Shown: positions 27,835 through 37,237 of the stretch, piece after piece
How the letters are laid out: each line of letters opens with the position of its first letter
Position numbering within the stretch: position 1 is the first letter of the stretch
Notes under the pieces: generated by a model
Databases searched by the model: none
What the model was told of the DNA's origin: nothing
What the model saw: the letters and a program-made list of their open reading frames with translations, nothing else
Position numbers and translations under genes: made by a program
Origin: JAWWOW01 sp033851265
GTDB lineage: Bacteria > Actinomycetota > Actinomycetes > JAWWOW01
Reading direction: 5' to 3'
Assembly: GCA_033851265.1 (NCBI GenBank)
Contig: JAWWOW010000016.1
Coordinates: forward strand, 1 to 64,000
Length of the DNA stretch: 64,000 nt

Positions 27835-27840
27835 TACCCT
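27835..27840 (+). promoter_or_regulatory. Candidate -10 element for kgd
   Basis: TACCCT lies 45 bases before the chosen GTG of kgd, giving a leader of roughly 40 bases with AGAGAGG as ribosome binding site. The -35 is weak. Confidence 0.4.
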
Positions 27841-27885
27841 TTGGGCGCAAGTTGAGTGCACAGGCAGAGAGAGGCCGTCGTAGCC

Positions 27886-30800
27886 GTGACGCCGCAGCAG
27901 CCATCGCAGCCCGATCCGCTCGCCGGTTTCGGTGCCAACGAGTGGCTGGTCCAGGAGATCTATCAGAACTATCTGGAGGACCCCGAGTCGGTCGACCCGG
28001 TGTGGCGTGACTTCCTCGCCGACTACGTTCCGGCCACCGCCGGCGGCAATGGCGGGACGGCGCCGCCGACCCAACAGGACACGCCGCAGGAGCAGCAGCC
28101 CGCCGAACCTGCGATGCCCCCCCAAGCACGGACCGCCGCAGCCCGCGAGCAACGTCCAGAACCCAAAGACATCAAGGTGCCCGACAAGCCGGCTCCCCCG
28201 CGGGACGAGCCGAAGCAGGCCCCATCTGCACCTGAAATCAGGCCGCTCAAGGGGTTCGCCTCCCGGGTCGTCGCGAACATGGAGGCGAGCCTCGCCGTGC
28301 CGACGGCGACGAGCGTTCGGGTCGTCCCCGCCAAGCTCCTCGTCGACAACCGCACCGTCATCAACAACCACCTGCGGCGTGGCCGCGGCGGCAAGGTGTC
28401 GTTCACCCACTTGATCGGTTACGCGCTGGTCCGCGCACTCCGTGACTTGCCGGAGATGAACAGCGCCTTCGCCGAGCAGGACGGCAAGCCGACGCTGGTC
28501 ATCCCCGAGCATGTGAACCTCGGCCTCGCCATCGACTTGGCCAAGGAGGACGGCACACGTCAGCTGGTGGTGCCATCGGTCAAGCAGGCCGAGACGATGG
28601 ATTTCGCGGCGTTCTGGGTGGCCTACGAAGACGTCGTACGCCGAGCCAGGCAGAACAAGCTCACCGCGGACGACTTTGCCGGGACGACAATTTCGCTCAC
28701 CAACCCCGGCACGATCGGCACTGTTCATTCCGTGCCGCGTCTGATGGCAGGCCAGGGCACGATCGTCGGTGTCGGCGCAATGGAGTATCCAGCGGAGTAC
28801 CAAGGCGCATCGGAGGAAACACTCGCGCGCCTTGCCGTGAGCAAGGTCCTCACGATCACGTCGACGTACGACCACCGCATCATTCAGGGCGCGCAGTCCG
28901 GCGACTTCCTCAAGCGGATCCACGAGCTGCTGCTCGGCGGGGATGACTTCTACGACGAGATCTTCCGTGCGCTGCGGATCCCCTACGAGCCCATTCGCTG
29001 GGTGACGGACATCGCGCCTTCGCATGAGGACGAGGTCACTAAACAAGCGCGCGTGCTCGAGCTCATCCACGCCTACCGCGTGCGTGGTCACCTGATGGCC
29101 GACACGGACCCGCTCGATTACAAGCAGCGCAGCCATCCCGACCTCGACATCGTCAACCATGGGTTGACCTTGTGGGACCTCGACCGCGAGTTCCCGACCG
29201 GGGGCTTCGGCGGCGTGCAGATCGCGAAACTCCGCGAGACCCTCGGCGTTCTTCGCGACTCGTACTGCCGCACGGTCGGCGTCGAGTACATGCATATCCA
29301 GGACCCTGAGCAGCGGGCGTGGATCCAGGAGCGGGTGGAGCGTCCGCATGCGAAAACCGACCGGGAAGAGCAACTCCACATCTTGCGCCGACTCAACGCG
29401 GCAGAGGCGTTCGAGACGTTCCTGCAGACAAAGTTCGTCGGTCAGAAGCGCTTCTCTCTCGAAGGCGGCGAGTCGGTCATCCCGCTGCTTGATGCGGTGT
29501 TGCGCGCCGCAGCAGGTCGCAACATGGACGAGGTCGTCATCGGCATGGCCCACCGCGGCCGGCTGAACGTTCTCGCCAACATCGTTGGCAAGTCCTATGC
29601 ACAGATCTTCCGCGAGTTCGAGGGCAACCTCGACCCGCGCACAGCTCATGGTTCCGGTGACGTGAAGTACCACCTGGGCGCTGAGGGCATGTTCCGCTCG
29701 CCGGATAGCACCGACGTTCGCGTCTCGCTCGTGTCGAACCCGAGTCACCTGGAAGCCGTCGATCCCGTTCTCGAAGGCGTCGTTCGCGCGAAGCAGGACC
29801 TCATCGGCCGCGGCGAGGCCGGTTTCACCGTGCTCCCACTGCTGATCCACGGCGATGCCGCATTTGCCGGACAGGGCGTAGTCGCGGAGACGTTGAACCT
29901 CTCGCAACTCCGCGGTTACCGCACCGGTGGCACGGTGCACGTGCTGGTCAACAACCAACTCGGGTTCACGACGTCGCCGACTGCCAGCCGGTCGAGTGTC
30001 TACGCCACCGACGTCGCCCGGATGATCCAAGCCCCCATCTTCCACGTGAACGGCGACGACCCAGAGGCCTGTGTCCGGGTCGCCGAGCTCGCCTTCTCGT
30101 TCCGGCAGACGTTCAAGAAGGACGTCGTCATCGACATGGTGTGTTACCGCCGGCGCGGGCACTCCGAGGTTGACGAGCCGTCGTTCACCCAACCGCTGAT
30201 GTACGACCTCGTCGACGCCAAGCGGTCGGTGCGCAAGCTCTATACGGAGGCCTTGATCGGTCGCGGTGACATCACGCTTGAAGAGGCCGAGCAGGCACTG
30301 CGCGACTTCCAGGAACAGCTGGAGAAGGTCTTCGACGAAACGCGGGAAGCCGAGCGGGCGGAGCCCGAGATTCCGCTGCTGCCGACCGCACCGCGGTCGG
30401 GCCCTGTCGACACCTCGACGACGCCCGAGGTCGTCAAGACTGTCGTCGACGCCTACCTCACCGTGCCGGAAGGCTTCACGGTCCACCCGCGTCTGCTGCC
30501 CCAACTCGAGCGGCGCTCGGCCATGGTTGCCGACGGCACGATCGACTGGGCACTCGGCGAAACGCTCGCCTTCGGGTCACTGCTACTCCAGGGGCGTCCG
30601 GTGCGGCTCGCGGGCCAGGACTCGCGCCGCGGGACCTTCGGCCAACGCCATGCCGTGATCGTCGACCGCAAGACGGGCGAGGAGTACACCCCGCTGGGGA
30701 ACCTGTCCACGGATCAGGCGTCGTTCTATGTCTACGACTCATTGCTGTCGGAGTTTGCGGCGATGGGCTTCGAGTACGGCTACTCCGTCGCACGTCCCGA

Positions 30801-31572
30801 TGCTCTCGTCGCGTGGGAGGCGCAGTTCGGTGACTTCGCCAATGGTGCCCAGTCGATCATCGACGAGTTCGTCAGCTCGGGTGACGCTAAGTGGGGACAA
30901 CAGTCGGGCGTCGTTCTCCTGCTGCCGCACGGTTACGAAGGTCAGGGTCCGGACCACTCCTCCGCGCGGATCGAACGCTTCCTGACGCTCGCCGCCGAGG
31001 ACAACATGACCATCGCGGTGCCGACCACGCCCGCTAACTACTTCCACCTGCTGCGGCTGCACGTGCTCGATGAATTGCACCGGCCGCTCATCGTGTTCAC
31101 GCCGAAGTCGATGCTGCGACTGAAGTCGGCCACGTCGCGCGTCGAGGACCTCACAACTGGTCACTGGCAGCCAGTAGTCCCCGATTCAGATATCACCGAT
31201 GCGACCGCGGTACGCCGCGTGGTGCTGTCTGCCGGGAAGATCTACTACGACCTGCACAGTGCGCGCGCGAAGGTCAACACCGGCGACGCCGTCGCTCTTT
31301 TGCGCGTCGACCAGATCTATCCGCTGCCAGTCGAGGCAATTCAGGATGCGTTGTCGGCGTACCCGAACGCGGCCGACATCGTGTGGGTGCAGGAGGAGCC
31401 GGCCAACCAGGGTGCGTGGCCATTCATGGCTCTGAACTTGCCCGAGGTCCTTGGCGACCGAACGCTGCGATCGATCACGCGTCGCGCATCAGCATCGCCG
31501 GCGGGCGGGTCCGCTACCCAGCACGAAGCCGAGCAGAAAAACATCATCAGCTCGGCCCTTTCCGATCTCTGA
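27886..31572 (+). CDS. kgd: Multifunctional 2-oxoglutarate decarboxylase/dehydrogenase E1-E2 fusion
   Basis: This is the actinobacterial Kgd/OdhA protein, about 1228 aa from the GTG at 27886. It starts with the E1 N-terminal motif FGANEWLVQEIYQNYLEDP, a Pro/Glu/Gln-rich linker, then an E2-like succinyltransferase domain with catalytic H330 in TYDHRIIQG, then the ThDP-dependent E1 domain (GMAHRGRLNVLAN, IHGDAAFAGQGV, RRRGHSEVDEP) and a transketolase-like C-terminus. It feeds the TCA cycle and can also release succinate semialdehyde. There is no lipoyl domain, as expected for this fusion. A GTG 30 bases upstream is also in frame; the chosen start gives the usual N-terminus. Confidence 0.96.
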   Translation: MTPQQPSQPDPLAGFGANEWLVQEIYQNYLEDPESVDPVWRDFLADYVPATAGGNGGTAPPTQQDTPQEQQPAEPAMPPQARTAAAREQRPEPKDIKVPDKPAPPRDEPKQAPSAPEIRPLKGFASRVVANMEASLAVPTATSVRVVPAKLLVDNRTVINNHLRRGRGGKVSFTHLIGYALVRALRDLPEMNSAFAEQDGKPTLVIPEHVNLGLAIDLAKEDGTRQLVVPSVKQAETMDFAAFWVAYEDVVRRARQNKLTADDFAGTTISLTNPGTIGTVHSVPRLMAGQGTIVGVGAMEYPAEYQGASEETLARLAVSKVLTITSTYDHRIIQGAQSGDFLKRIHELLLGGDDFYDEIFRALRIPYEPIRWVTDIAPSHEDEVTKQARVLELIHAYRVRGHLMADTDPLDYKQRSHPDLDIVNHGLTLWDLDREFPTGGFGGVQIAKLRETLGVLRDSYCRTVGVEYMHIQDPEQRAWIQERVERPHAKTDREEQLHILRRLNAAEAFETFLQTKFVGQKRFSLEGGESVIPLLDAVLRAAAGRNMDEVVIGMAHRGRLNVLANIVGKSYAQIFREFEGNLDPRTAHGSGDVKYHLGAEGMFRSPDSTDVRVSLVSNPSHLEAVDPVLEGVVRAKQDLIGRGEAGFTVLPLLIHGDAAFAGQGVVAETLNLSQLRGYRTGGTVHVLVNNQLGFTTSPTASRSSVYATDVARMIQAPIFHVNGDDPEACVRVAELAFSFRQTFKKDVVIDMVCYRRRGHSEVDEPSFTQPLMYDLVDAKRSVRKLYTEALIGRGDITLEEAEQALRDFQEQLEKVFDETREAERAEPEIPLLPTAPRSGPVDTSTTPEVVKTVVDAYLTVPEGFTVHPRLLPQLERRSAMVADGTIDWALGETLAFGSLLLQGRPVRLAGQDSRRGTFGQRHAVIVDRKTGEEYTPLGNLSTDQASFYVYDSLLSEFAAMGFEYGYSVARPDALVAWEAQFGDFANGAQSIIDEFVSSGDAKWGQQSGVVLLLPHGYEGQGPDHSSARIERFLTLAAEDNMTIAVPTTPANYFHLLRLHVLDELHRPLIVFTPKSMLRLKSATSRVEDLTTGHWQPVVPDSDITDATAVRRVVLSAGKIYYDLHSARAKVNTGDAVALLRVDQIYPLPVEAIQDALSAYPNAADIVWVQEEPANQGAWPFMALNLPEVLGDRTLRSITRRASASPAGGSATQHEAEQKNIISSALSDL

Positions 31573-31599
31573 GTAACCCGACGCGCTAGCTGCTCAGAG
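31567..31599. terminator. Inverted repeat between convergent kgd and glycosyltransferase genes
   Basis: CTCTGAG and CTCAGAG are perfect 7-base arms around a 19-base loop spanning both stop codons. The long loop and missing U tract make it a weak terminator candidate. Confidence 0.3.
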
Positions 31600-32734
31600 C
31601 GCTGATTACCAACCTGGCCGCATGGTGCGCGCCGAGACTGTCAACTCCCTGACTCGCGCGCGCCGAAGCTTCGGCGTACCCGGGATTGCCCAAAACCCGT
31701 TCGACTGCAGTGCGCAAGCGGTCGGCCGTCAGCTTGCGCGGTGGGATGACCACCGCAGCATCGAGTCGCGCAGCGCGGGCAGCGTTTTCCTTCTGGTCAC
31801 CCCAACCGGGCACGAGCACGAGCGGCAAGCCGGCCTCGAGGCCCTTGCACACAATCCCGTTGCCGGCGCCCGAGACCATGACTGACGCCGCCTCGAGCAA
31901 GGGCTGTTGGCGCCCCGGGCCGACTCGGGCCCACGAAGGCAATGCAGCGTCGTACGCCGAGAGAGTCGTGCAGACGAGCCGAACACCACGCAATGACGCG
32001 AGCGCGGTCTCGAGCAGGCCCATCGACCTTCCCGGCACGGTGGACGCAGAGACGAAGACGAGCGGTTCATCGCCATCCGGCACATCGAGAGCGACGTCAC
32101 CCGGGTCCCAGACCAATGGCCCGACGACATGCGTGTCGGTCGGCCAGTCTCTGCGTGGCGGTTCAAGAGCTGGCAGCGTCGCGACCAACCGGACCCGTGG
32201 CGGTGTCTCCTCGTCGATGCCGATCGCTCGACGCGCTTCCTCGCGTTGTGATCGGGCGAGTGCAAGCGATCGCGCAGTCATCCTCCGGAGGAACGCGTCA
32301 CGTCCACGTCCCAACGGCGTACGTCCAGGCGCCAGTCCGGTGCCGGGTGGGGGCAAGTCGCGCGACAAGTCCTGCAAGGGGTGCGGGATGAACTCGACCC
32401 ACGGCAGACCGATGCTCGCAGCCGCCCACCCGCCACAGGTCACCAAGGTGTCGCTGACCACTCCGTCCGCACGCCACTGACGCAACACCTCGGCGCACGG
32501 CTCAGTCATCTGCGCCGCCCGGACATACAACCGGTGACCGATGTCACCACAGTCGAAGTCGTGGGAGAGCAGTGGCAGGTCGAGCAGCTCGACATCGTCA
32601 CGTTTCAACGCAGCGCCCCACTCGGGCCCCGACATCACGCAGACCTCGTGACCCAGTTCGCGCAGGGCAACAGCGAGAGCAGCAGCGGGAAACGCATGGC
32701 CCGGCGCGGGCCCGGTGATGACGGCGATCCGCAC
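31586..32734 (-). CDS. Glycosyltransferase, UGT/MGT-like (GT1 type, GT-B fold)
   Basis: This protein is 382 aa from the GTG at 32734. The N-terminal domain starts VRIAVITGPAPGHAFPAAAL, the acceptor-side Rossmann domain of GT-B enzymes with the usual GH near the start. The donor-side signature is MVSGAGNGIVCKGLEAGLPLVLVPGWGDQKENA, matching the UGT pattern ending in DQ, although the usual His-Gly-Gly is replaced by Ser-Gly-Ala. The substrate could be a lipid or small secondary metabolite. It begins 13 bases after the MDR oxidoreductase stop and is probably transcribed with it. Confidence 0.85.
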   Translation of the reverse strand: MRIAVITGPAPGHAFPAAALAVALRELGHEVCVMSGPEWGAALKRDDVELLDLPLLSHDFDCGDIGHRLYVRAAQMTEPCAEVLRQWRADGVVSDTLVTCGGWAAASIGLPWVEFIPHPLQDLSRDLPPPGTGLAPGRTPLGRGRDAFLRRMTARSLALARSQREEARRAIGIDEETPPRVRLVATLPALEPPRRDWPTDTHVVGPLVWDPGDVALDVPDGDEPLVFVSASTVPGRSMGLLETALASLRGVRLVCTTLSAYDAALPSWARVGPGRQQPLLEAASVMVSGAGNGIVCKGLEAGLPLVLVPGWGDQKENAARAARLDAAVVIPPRKLTADRLRTAVERVLGNPGYAEASARASQGVDSLGAHHAARLVISALSS

Positions 32735-32747
32735 CGGCGTACGCCGG

Positions 32748-33716
32748 TCAGACCGTGAAGACGATCTTGCCGAACTGTTCGCCCTCGGCCATCCGCTCGA
32801 AGCCGACACGCGCCTCACCGAGTGGCATCGTGGCGTCGATCGGTGGATGCAGTCCGGTCACTTCCAACATGCGCACAAGTCGGTCGAGTTCGTCACGCGT
32901 CCCCATGGTCGAGCCGATGACAGACAACTGCAGGAAGAACATCCGCCGCAGATCCGCCGATGGCGCATCACCACTTGTCGCGCCGGTCACCACGACGGTG
33001 CCGCCGGGACGCAGGCTCTTCAACGAGTGCGACCAGGTTGCCTCGCCAACTGTCTCCATCACCGCGTCGACACGATCGGGCAGCCGCGCCCCGGACTCGA
33101 ACACCGCGTCCGCCCCGAGATCGAGCGCAGCCTTGCGCTTGCCCTCATCCCGGCTCGTGACCCACATCCGGTAGCCCGCCGCGCGACCGAGCAAGAGCAG
33201 GGCAGTACTCACTCCCCCGCCGGCACCTTGGACGAGCACCGAAGCGCCCGGTGACAGATTCGCGCGAGTGAAGAGCATTCGGTACGCCGTCAGCCACGCC
33301 GTCGGGAGGCACGCGGCCTCCTCCCATGACAACGACGACGGCTTCGGGACAAGGTTGCGGCGGGGTACGGCGACGCGTTCAGCGAACGTGCCCGGGTATT
33401 TCTCCGACAACAACGACCGACCGGGATCGAGAGTCTCGTCACCACCGCCGGCCGCAGGGTCAGCGATGACGGCGTGGATGACGACCTCGTTGCCCTCGTC
33501 ATCAATGCCTGCCGCGTCGCAGCCGAGCACCATCGGGAGTCGGTCTTCGGGCAACCCGACACCACGCAGGCTCCACAGGTCGTGATGGTTCAGCGCTGTC
33601 GCCTTGACCGTGACCGTGGTCCATCCGTCGGGCACCTGAGGCTCCGGCTGCTCCCCGAGTTCGAGTCCGCTGAGTGGATCGTCGGGCGATGTGCGGGCTG
33701 CGGTCACGGCGAACAT
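32748..33716 (-). CDS. MDR-superfamily NAD(P)-dependent oxidoreductase, quinone-reductase-like
   Basis: This protein (322 aa) has the medium-chain dehydrogenase fold. The N-terminal GroES-like domain includes LNHHDLWSLRG and LGCDAAG, and the nucleotide-binding domain includes VLVQGAGGGVSTALLLLGRAAG. The cluster of four structural-zinc cysteines is missing, so it resembles quinone or enoyl reductases more than alcohol dehydrogenases. The ATG at 33716 follows TAGGGT and 6 bases. Pairing with a glycosyltransferase suggests tailoring of a small molecule, but the substrate cannot be read from sequence. Confidence 0.87.
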   Translation of the reverse strand: MFAVTAARTSPDDPLSGLELGEQPEPQVPDGWTTVTVKATALNHHDLWSLRGVGLPEDRLPMVLGCDAAGIDDEGNEVVIHAVIADPAAGGGDETLDPGRSLLSEKYPGTFAERVAVPRRNLVPKPSSLSWEEAACLPTAWLTAYRMLFTRANLSPGASVLVQGAGGGVSTALLLLGRAAGYRMWVTSRDEGKRKAALDLGADAVFESGARLPDRVDAVMETVGEATWSHSLKSLRPGGTVVVTGATSGDAPSADLRRMFFLQLSVIGSTMGTRDELDRLVRMLEVTGLHPPIDATMPLGEARVGFERMAEGEQFGKIVFTV

Positions 33717-33722
33717 GGCCGG

Positions 33723-33728
33723 ACCCTA
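33723..33728 (-). promoter_or_regulatory. Leaderless -10 element for the MDR oxidoreductase
   Basis: TAGGGT on the minus strand lies 6 bases before the ATG and would drive the oxidoreductase-glycosyltransferase pair. Confidence 0.6.
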
Positions 33729-33805
33729 TCCGTGCCGAAGGCGGCGTGCGGGCACTGGCAGGATGACCCCATCCCAGCGCTTATGTCCCTAACGAGGAGA
33801 GCGTA

Positions 33806-34720
33806 ATGCGCCCATCATCCGTCAACAGGTCACCGCTTCGCCGCGCTGCGACGGCGGCATCTGTATTAGCACTCGTGGCTGTTGCCGGCTGCGGTAGTGG
33901 CAGCGACAACCCGACTGTAAAGGCGTCGGGTGGCGCCCAAGTCGACTCAGCGATCGCCGCGAAAGTGCCTGCCGCGCTGCGCACCAAGGGCACGCTGGTC
34001 GCCGGCACCGACGGGGCGTACGCGCCGAACGAGTTCATCGATACCGATGGCAGGTCGATCATCGGCATGGACGTCGACCTCATCACGGCCGTGGCTGCAG
34101 TCATGGGCCTGAAGGTGCAGATGAAGAAGACCAGCTTCGACGCCATCATCCCGGGGCTGAAGGGCGGTCGGTACGACCTTGGTGTCTCCTCCTTCACCGA
34201 CAACAAGGAACGCGAGAAGGTCGTCGACTTCGTCACCTACTACAAGTCCGGGACGGCCTTCTTCGTCAACGCGTCCGGCGGGCCGGACATCAAGACGCTC
34301 GACGACCTGTGCGGTCACACCGTCGGCGTGCAAAAGGCGACGACGCAGGAGGCCGACGCGAAGGCGCAGAGCGCGAAGTGCACGACCGGCAGCAAGCCAA
34401 AGGTCGACGTGCGATCGTTCCCGGACCAGAACGCCGCCAACCTCGCTCTCAAGAGCAAGCGGGTCGAGGTCAGCATGGCTGACTCCCCCATCGCGGCCTA
34501 CCAGGTGAAGCAATCCAAGGGCGTGTTCAAGCTCTCTGGTGATCTGTACGGGACGGCGCCGTACGGCTTTGCGATCCCGAAGAACAACGGGCTGGCCCAG
34601 CCGATGCTCGACGCATTGAAGAAGCTCATGGCCGACGGCACTTACCTGAACATCCTGAAGAAGTGGGGGGTGGAGGCCGGCGCCATCACCGATCCAGTCA
34701 TCAACGGGGCGCAGAGCTAA
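33806..34720 (+). CDS. Polar amino-acid ABC transporter, substrate-binding lipoprotein
   Basis: This is a periplasmic-binding-protein family 3 lipoprotein (304 aa). The signal sequence ends in the lipobox VAVAGC (about residues 24-29), so the mature protein is lipid-anchored. The SBP_bac_3 fold shows from GTLVAGTDGAYAPNEF, GMDVDLITAVAAVMGLK, the FDAIIPGLKGGRYDLG motif and PYGFAIPKNN near the end. These point to an amino acid or opine. GAGGAG precedes the ATG. It heads a three-gene transporter operon on the plus strand. Confidence 0.93.
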   Translation: MRPSSVNRSPLRRAATAASVLALVAVAGCGSGSDNPTVKASGGAQVDSAIAAKVPAALRTKGTLVAGTDGAYAPNEFIDTDGRSIIGMDVDLITAVAAVMGLKVQMKKTSFDAIIPGLKGGRYDLGVSSFTDNKEREKVVDFVTYYKSGTAFFVNASGGPDIKTLDDLCGHTVGVQKATTQEADAKAQSAKCTTGSKPKVDVRSFPDQNAANLALKSKRVEVSMADSPIAAYQVKQSKGVFKLSGDLYGTAPYGFAIPKNNGLAQPMLDALKKLMADGTYLNILKKWGVEAGAITDPVINGAQS

Positions 34721-34726
34721 GTCGTC

Positions 34727-35689
34727 GTGCCCACTGAGGTGGCCGGCGACACACGGCCGGAGGAGATCCGGGCCATCCCACTCCGCCACCCGGGTCGGTG
34801 GGTCGCTGTGGTGGTGGTCTGTGTCCTGGTCGCCATGTTCGGCCACACGCTGGTGACGAACCCGAGCTTCGAATGGGGTGTCGTCGGCGACTACTTCTTC
34901 AGCCGGCCCATCCTCACCGGCCTCGTCCGCACCCTCGAGCTGACTGCGATCGCGATGGCCGTCGGGATCACCCTTGGCATCGTCCTTGCCGTCATGCGGC
35001 TGTCCGCGAATCCGATCGTGTCGGCCGCGGCGTGGCTGTACATCTGGTTCTTCCGCGGTACGCCGGTCCTGGTGCAGATCCTCTTCTGGTTCAGCATCGC
35101 GGCGGTCTACCCGAAGCTGTCGGCCGGAGTCCCGTTCGGCCCGGAGTTCGTGCACGGGGACGCCAACAAGCTGATCACTCCGTTCGTGGCAGCGGTCCTG
35201 GCACTGGGTTTGAACGAAGCGGCGTACATGGCCGAGATCGTTCGGGCCGGCATCCTCTCCGTTGACGAAGGACAGGTCGACGCGTCCCAGGCGCTGGGGA
35301 TGAGGCGCACGCTGCTGTTGCGCCGCGTCGTGTTGCCACAGGCGATGCGGGTGATCATCCCGCCGACCGGCAACGAGACCATCTCCATGCTGAAGACGAC
35401 CTCCCTCGTGATTGTCATCGGTTACGACGAGTTGCTGGGGTCGGCTCAGGCCATCTACGGACAGAGTTTCCAGACGATCCCCCTGCTCATCGTCGTAAGC
35501 CTGTGGTACCTGATCGCGACCTCAGTCCTCACGGTCGGGCAGTTCTACGTCGAGCGGTACTTCAGTCGTGGGACGACGCGCGAACCACCGCCGACGATGC
35601 TGCAACGCTTCTTTGGGAATGTGACCCGTGGACACGCGCAACCACCCTTGAACGTGCAGCGCCGGGACGAGTCAGGTTCTGCGCTATGA
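34727..35689 (+). CDS. Polar amino-acid ABC transporter, permease
   Basis: This is a HisM/GlnP-type membrane permease (320 aa) with about five membrane helices. The EAA-type coupling loop is DASQALGMRRTLLLRRVVLP (about 185-204), which contacts the ATPase, and the FFRGTPVLVQILFW signature of the family is present near residue 107. It starts on GTG 6 bases after the lipoprotein stop and overlaps the ATPase gene by four bases (ATGA). A single permease would form a homodimer. Confidence 0.94.
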   Translation: MPTEVAGDTRPEEIRAIPLRHPGRWVAVVVVCVLVAMFGHTLVTNPSFEWGVVGDYFFSRPILTGLVRTLELTAIAMAVGITLGIVLAVMRLSANPIVSAAAWLYIWFFRGTPVLVQILFWFSIAAVYPKLSAGVPFGPEFVHGDANKLITPFVAAVLALGLNEAAYMAEIVRAGILSVDEGQVDASQALGMRRTLLLRRVVLPQAMRVIIPPTGNETISMLKTTSLVIVIGYDELLGSAQAIYGQSFQTIPLLIVVSLWYLIATSVLTVGQFYVERYFSRGTTREPPPTMLQRFFGNVTRGHAQPPLNVQRRDESGSAL

Positions 35690-36450
35690 CCGATGTCATG
35701 GTGCGTGCCGAGTCGGTGCACAAGAGTTTCGGGCGCCACGAGGTGCTGCGCGGGATCAGCCTCGAAGTCAAGACGCGCGAGGTGATGTGCCTGGTCGGGC
35801 CATCCGGTTCCGGCAAGAGCACGTTCCTGCGGTGCATCAACCATCTCGAGCGGATCAACGCTGGGCGGTTGTACGTCGACGGTGAGCTCGTCGGCTACCG
35901 GCAGGTCGGCGACAAGCTGCACGAGCTGCGCGACCGTGACGTCTGTAGCAAACGCGCCGAGATCGGCATGGTGTTCCAGCGCTTCAACCTGTTCCCGCAC
36001 ATGACTGCCCTCGACAACGTGATGGAAGCGCCGTTGCGGGTCAAGGGCGAGTCCAAGAGCGTCGTTCGTGATCGCGCCGTAGCCCTGCTCGACCGCGTTG
36101 GGCTGGCAGATCGGCGCGGGTTCTATCCGAATCAGCTCTCCGGCGGCCAACAACAGCGCGTGGCAATCGCTCGTGCCCTGGCGATGCAGCCGAAACTGAT
36201 GCTGTTCGACGAGCCGACGTCGGCGCTCGACCCGGAACTCGTCGGTGACGTGCTCGACGTCATGCGTGGTCTCGCTGAGGATGGGATGACGATGATCGTC
36301 GTTACGCACGAGATGGGGTTCGCGCGGGAAGTCGGCGACAGTCTCGTGTTCATAGATCAAGGCGCCGTGGTCGAAGTGGGGACTCCCCACGACGTCATGA
36401 CCAATCCGCAGCAGGAACGGACGCGCGCCTTCCTGTCGAAGGTGCTCTAG
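35686..36450 (+). CDS. Polar amino-acid ABC transporter, ATP-binding subunit
   Basis: This is a GlnQ/HisP-type ATPase (254 aa from the ATG at 35686). Walker A is GPSGSGKST, the signature is LSGGQQQR, Walker B is LMLFDEPTSALD, and the H-loop is VVTHEMGFAREV. Upstream open codons lie inside the permease gene, so the ATGA-coupled ATG is preferred. It converges with sodX, and the two stops overlap by four bases. Confidence 0.96.
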   Translation: MTDVMVRAESVHKSFGRHEVLRGISLEVKTREVMCLVGPSGSGKSTFLRCINHLERINAGRLYVDGELVGYRQVGDKLHELRDRDVCSKRAEIGMVFQRFNLFPHMTALDNVMEAPLRVKGESKSVVRDRAVALLDRVGLADRRGFYPNQLSGGQQQRVAIARALAMQPKLMLFDEPTSALDPELVGDVLDVMRGLAEDGMTMIVVTHEMGFAREVGDSLVFIDQGAVVEVGTPHDVMTNPQQERTRAFLSKVL

Positions 36451-36755
36451 CGCCGTCGGAGCGGGCGGTAACGCCAGATCACCCGCCCCTCCACCGCGCT
36501 CGGTGGTAGCGCGCCGAACACACGACTGTCATCGCTCGCGGACGGGTTGTCGCCGGCGAGCCAGAGCCGACCGTCTGACAGCACCTCGCGAACACGCTTC
36601 ACAACGAGCAACTCGCTCCGGTCGGGCCGTCGCGCGAGGACGACATCGCCGACCCGTGCGCGGTGGCCGCGGCGGACGAGAACGCAGTCGCCGGCATGCA
36701 GGTGCGGGGCCATGGACGAACCAGCAATGACCGCGACGGTAAGCAGGGATCGCAC
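36447..36755 (-). CDS. sodX: Nickel superoxide dismutase maturation protease (S26 signal-peptidase family)
   Basis: This small S26-family serine protease (102 aa) has the nucleophile Ser in AGSSMAPHLHAGD (about 11-23) and the general-base Lys in VVKRVREV, followed by LAGDNPSASDDSR, the signal-peptidase box. It is far shorter than LepB and lacks a real membrane anchor, as known for SodX, which trims the leader of pro-SodN so that His1 can bind nickel. It starts on GTG, 50 bases from the divergent sodN gene, which secures the role. Confidence 0.92.
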   Translation of the reverse strand: MRSLLTVAVIAGSSMAPHLHAGDCVLVRRGHRARVGDVVLARRPDRSELLVVKRVREVLSDGRLWLAGDNPSASDDSRVFGALPPSAVEGRVIWRYRPLRRR

Positions 36756-36760
36756 GGGGG

Positions 36761-36766
36761 TAGTGT
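36761..36766 (+). promoter_or_regulatory. Candidate -10 element for sodN
   Basis: TAGTGT lies 39 bases before the sodN ATG, in the 50-base gap between sodX and sodN. AAGGGA (36793-36798) is the ribosome binding site. No clear Nur-type operator was recognised. Confidence 0.35.
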
Positions 36767-36805
36767 CCGATACGAGAAGAGATCACGGCGAGAAGGGAAC
36801 TCATC

Positions 36806-37207
36806 ATGCGCCTGCTGGACTTGCTGCTCACCCCGAAAACCGTCGCTCACGCGCACTGCGACCTGCCCTGCGGCATCTACGACCCGGCCCAGGCGCGGAT
36901 CGAGGCGGAGTCCATCAAGGGCATCCTCGACAAGTACGAAGGCAATGACGATCCGATCTTCCGCGGCCGGGCCGTGCTCATCAAGGAAGAGCGCGCCGAG
37001 CTCGTGAAGCATCACCTGTGGGTGCTGTGGACCGACTATTTCAAGCCCGAGCACGTCGAGAAGTACCCGCAGCTACATCAGCTGTTCTGGGACGCCACCA
37101 AGTCAGCGGGCGCCATCAAGAAGTCCGTTGACCCCGGAGACGCGCAGAAGCTGCTCGACCAGATCGACGAGATCGCGAAGATCTTCGCGGAGACCAAGAA
37201 GGGCTGA
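36806..37207 (+). CDS. sodN: Nickel superoxide dismutase
   Basis: NiSOD (133 aa precursor) converts superoxide to peroxide and oxygen. The nickel hook HCDLPCGIYD is at residues 17-26: His17 becomes the mature N-terminus, and Cys18 and Cys22 are thiolate ligands. The 16-residue leader MRLLDLLLTPKTVAHA must be removed, the job of the divergent SodX. The rest is the four-helix bundle (117 aa mature), typical in size. The leader has no twin-arginine or hydrophobic core, so the enzyme is cytoplasmic. Confidence 0.97.
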   Translation: MRLLDLLLTPKTVAHAHCDLPCGIYDPAQARIEAESIKGILDKYEGNDDPIFRGRAVLIKEERAELVKHHLWVLWTDYFKPEHVEKYPQLHQLFWDATKSAGAIKKSVDPGDAQKLLDQIDEIAKIFAETKKG

Positions 37208-37237
37208 CGCCCTCTCCTGCGACGTAACGATTAAGGC

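Noticed and set aside
27682..30504. Very long open frame on the minus strand opposite kgd
   Set aside because: It is antisense to a strongly conserved gene, has no recognisable domain, and is expected from high G/C at third positions of the plus-strand codons.
31567..31599. Strong bidirectional terminator after kgd
   Set aside because: The arms are perfect, but the 19-base loop and lack of U tracts make this weak; listed only with low confidence.
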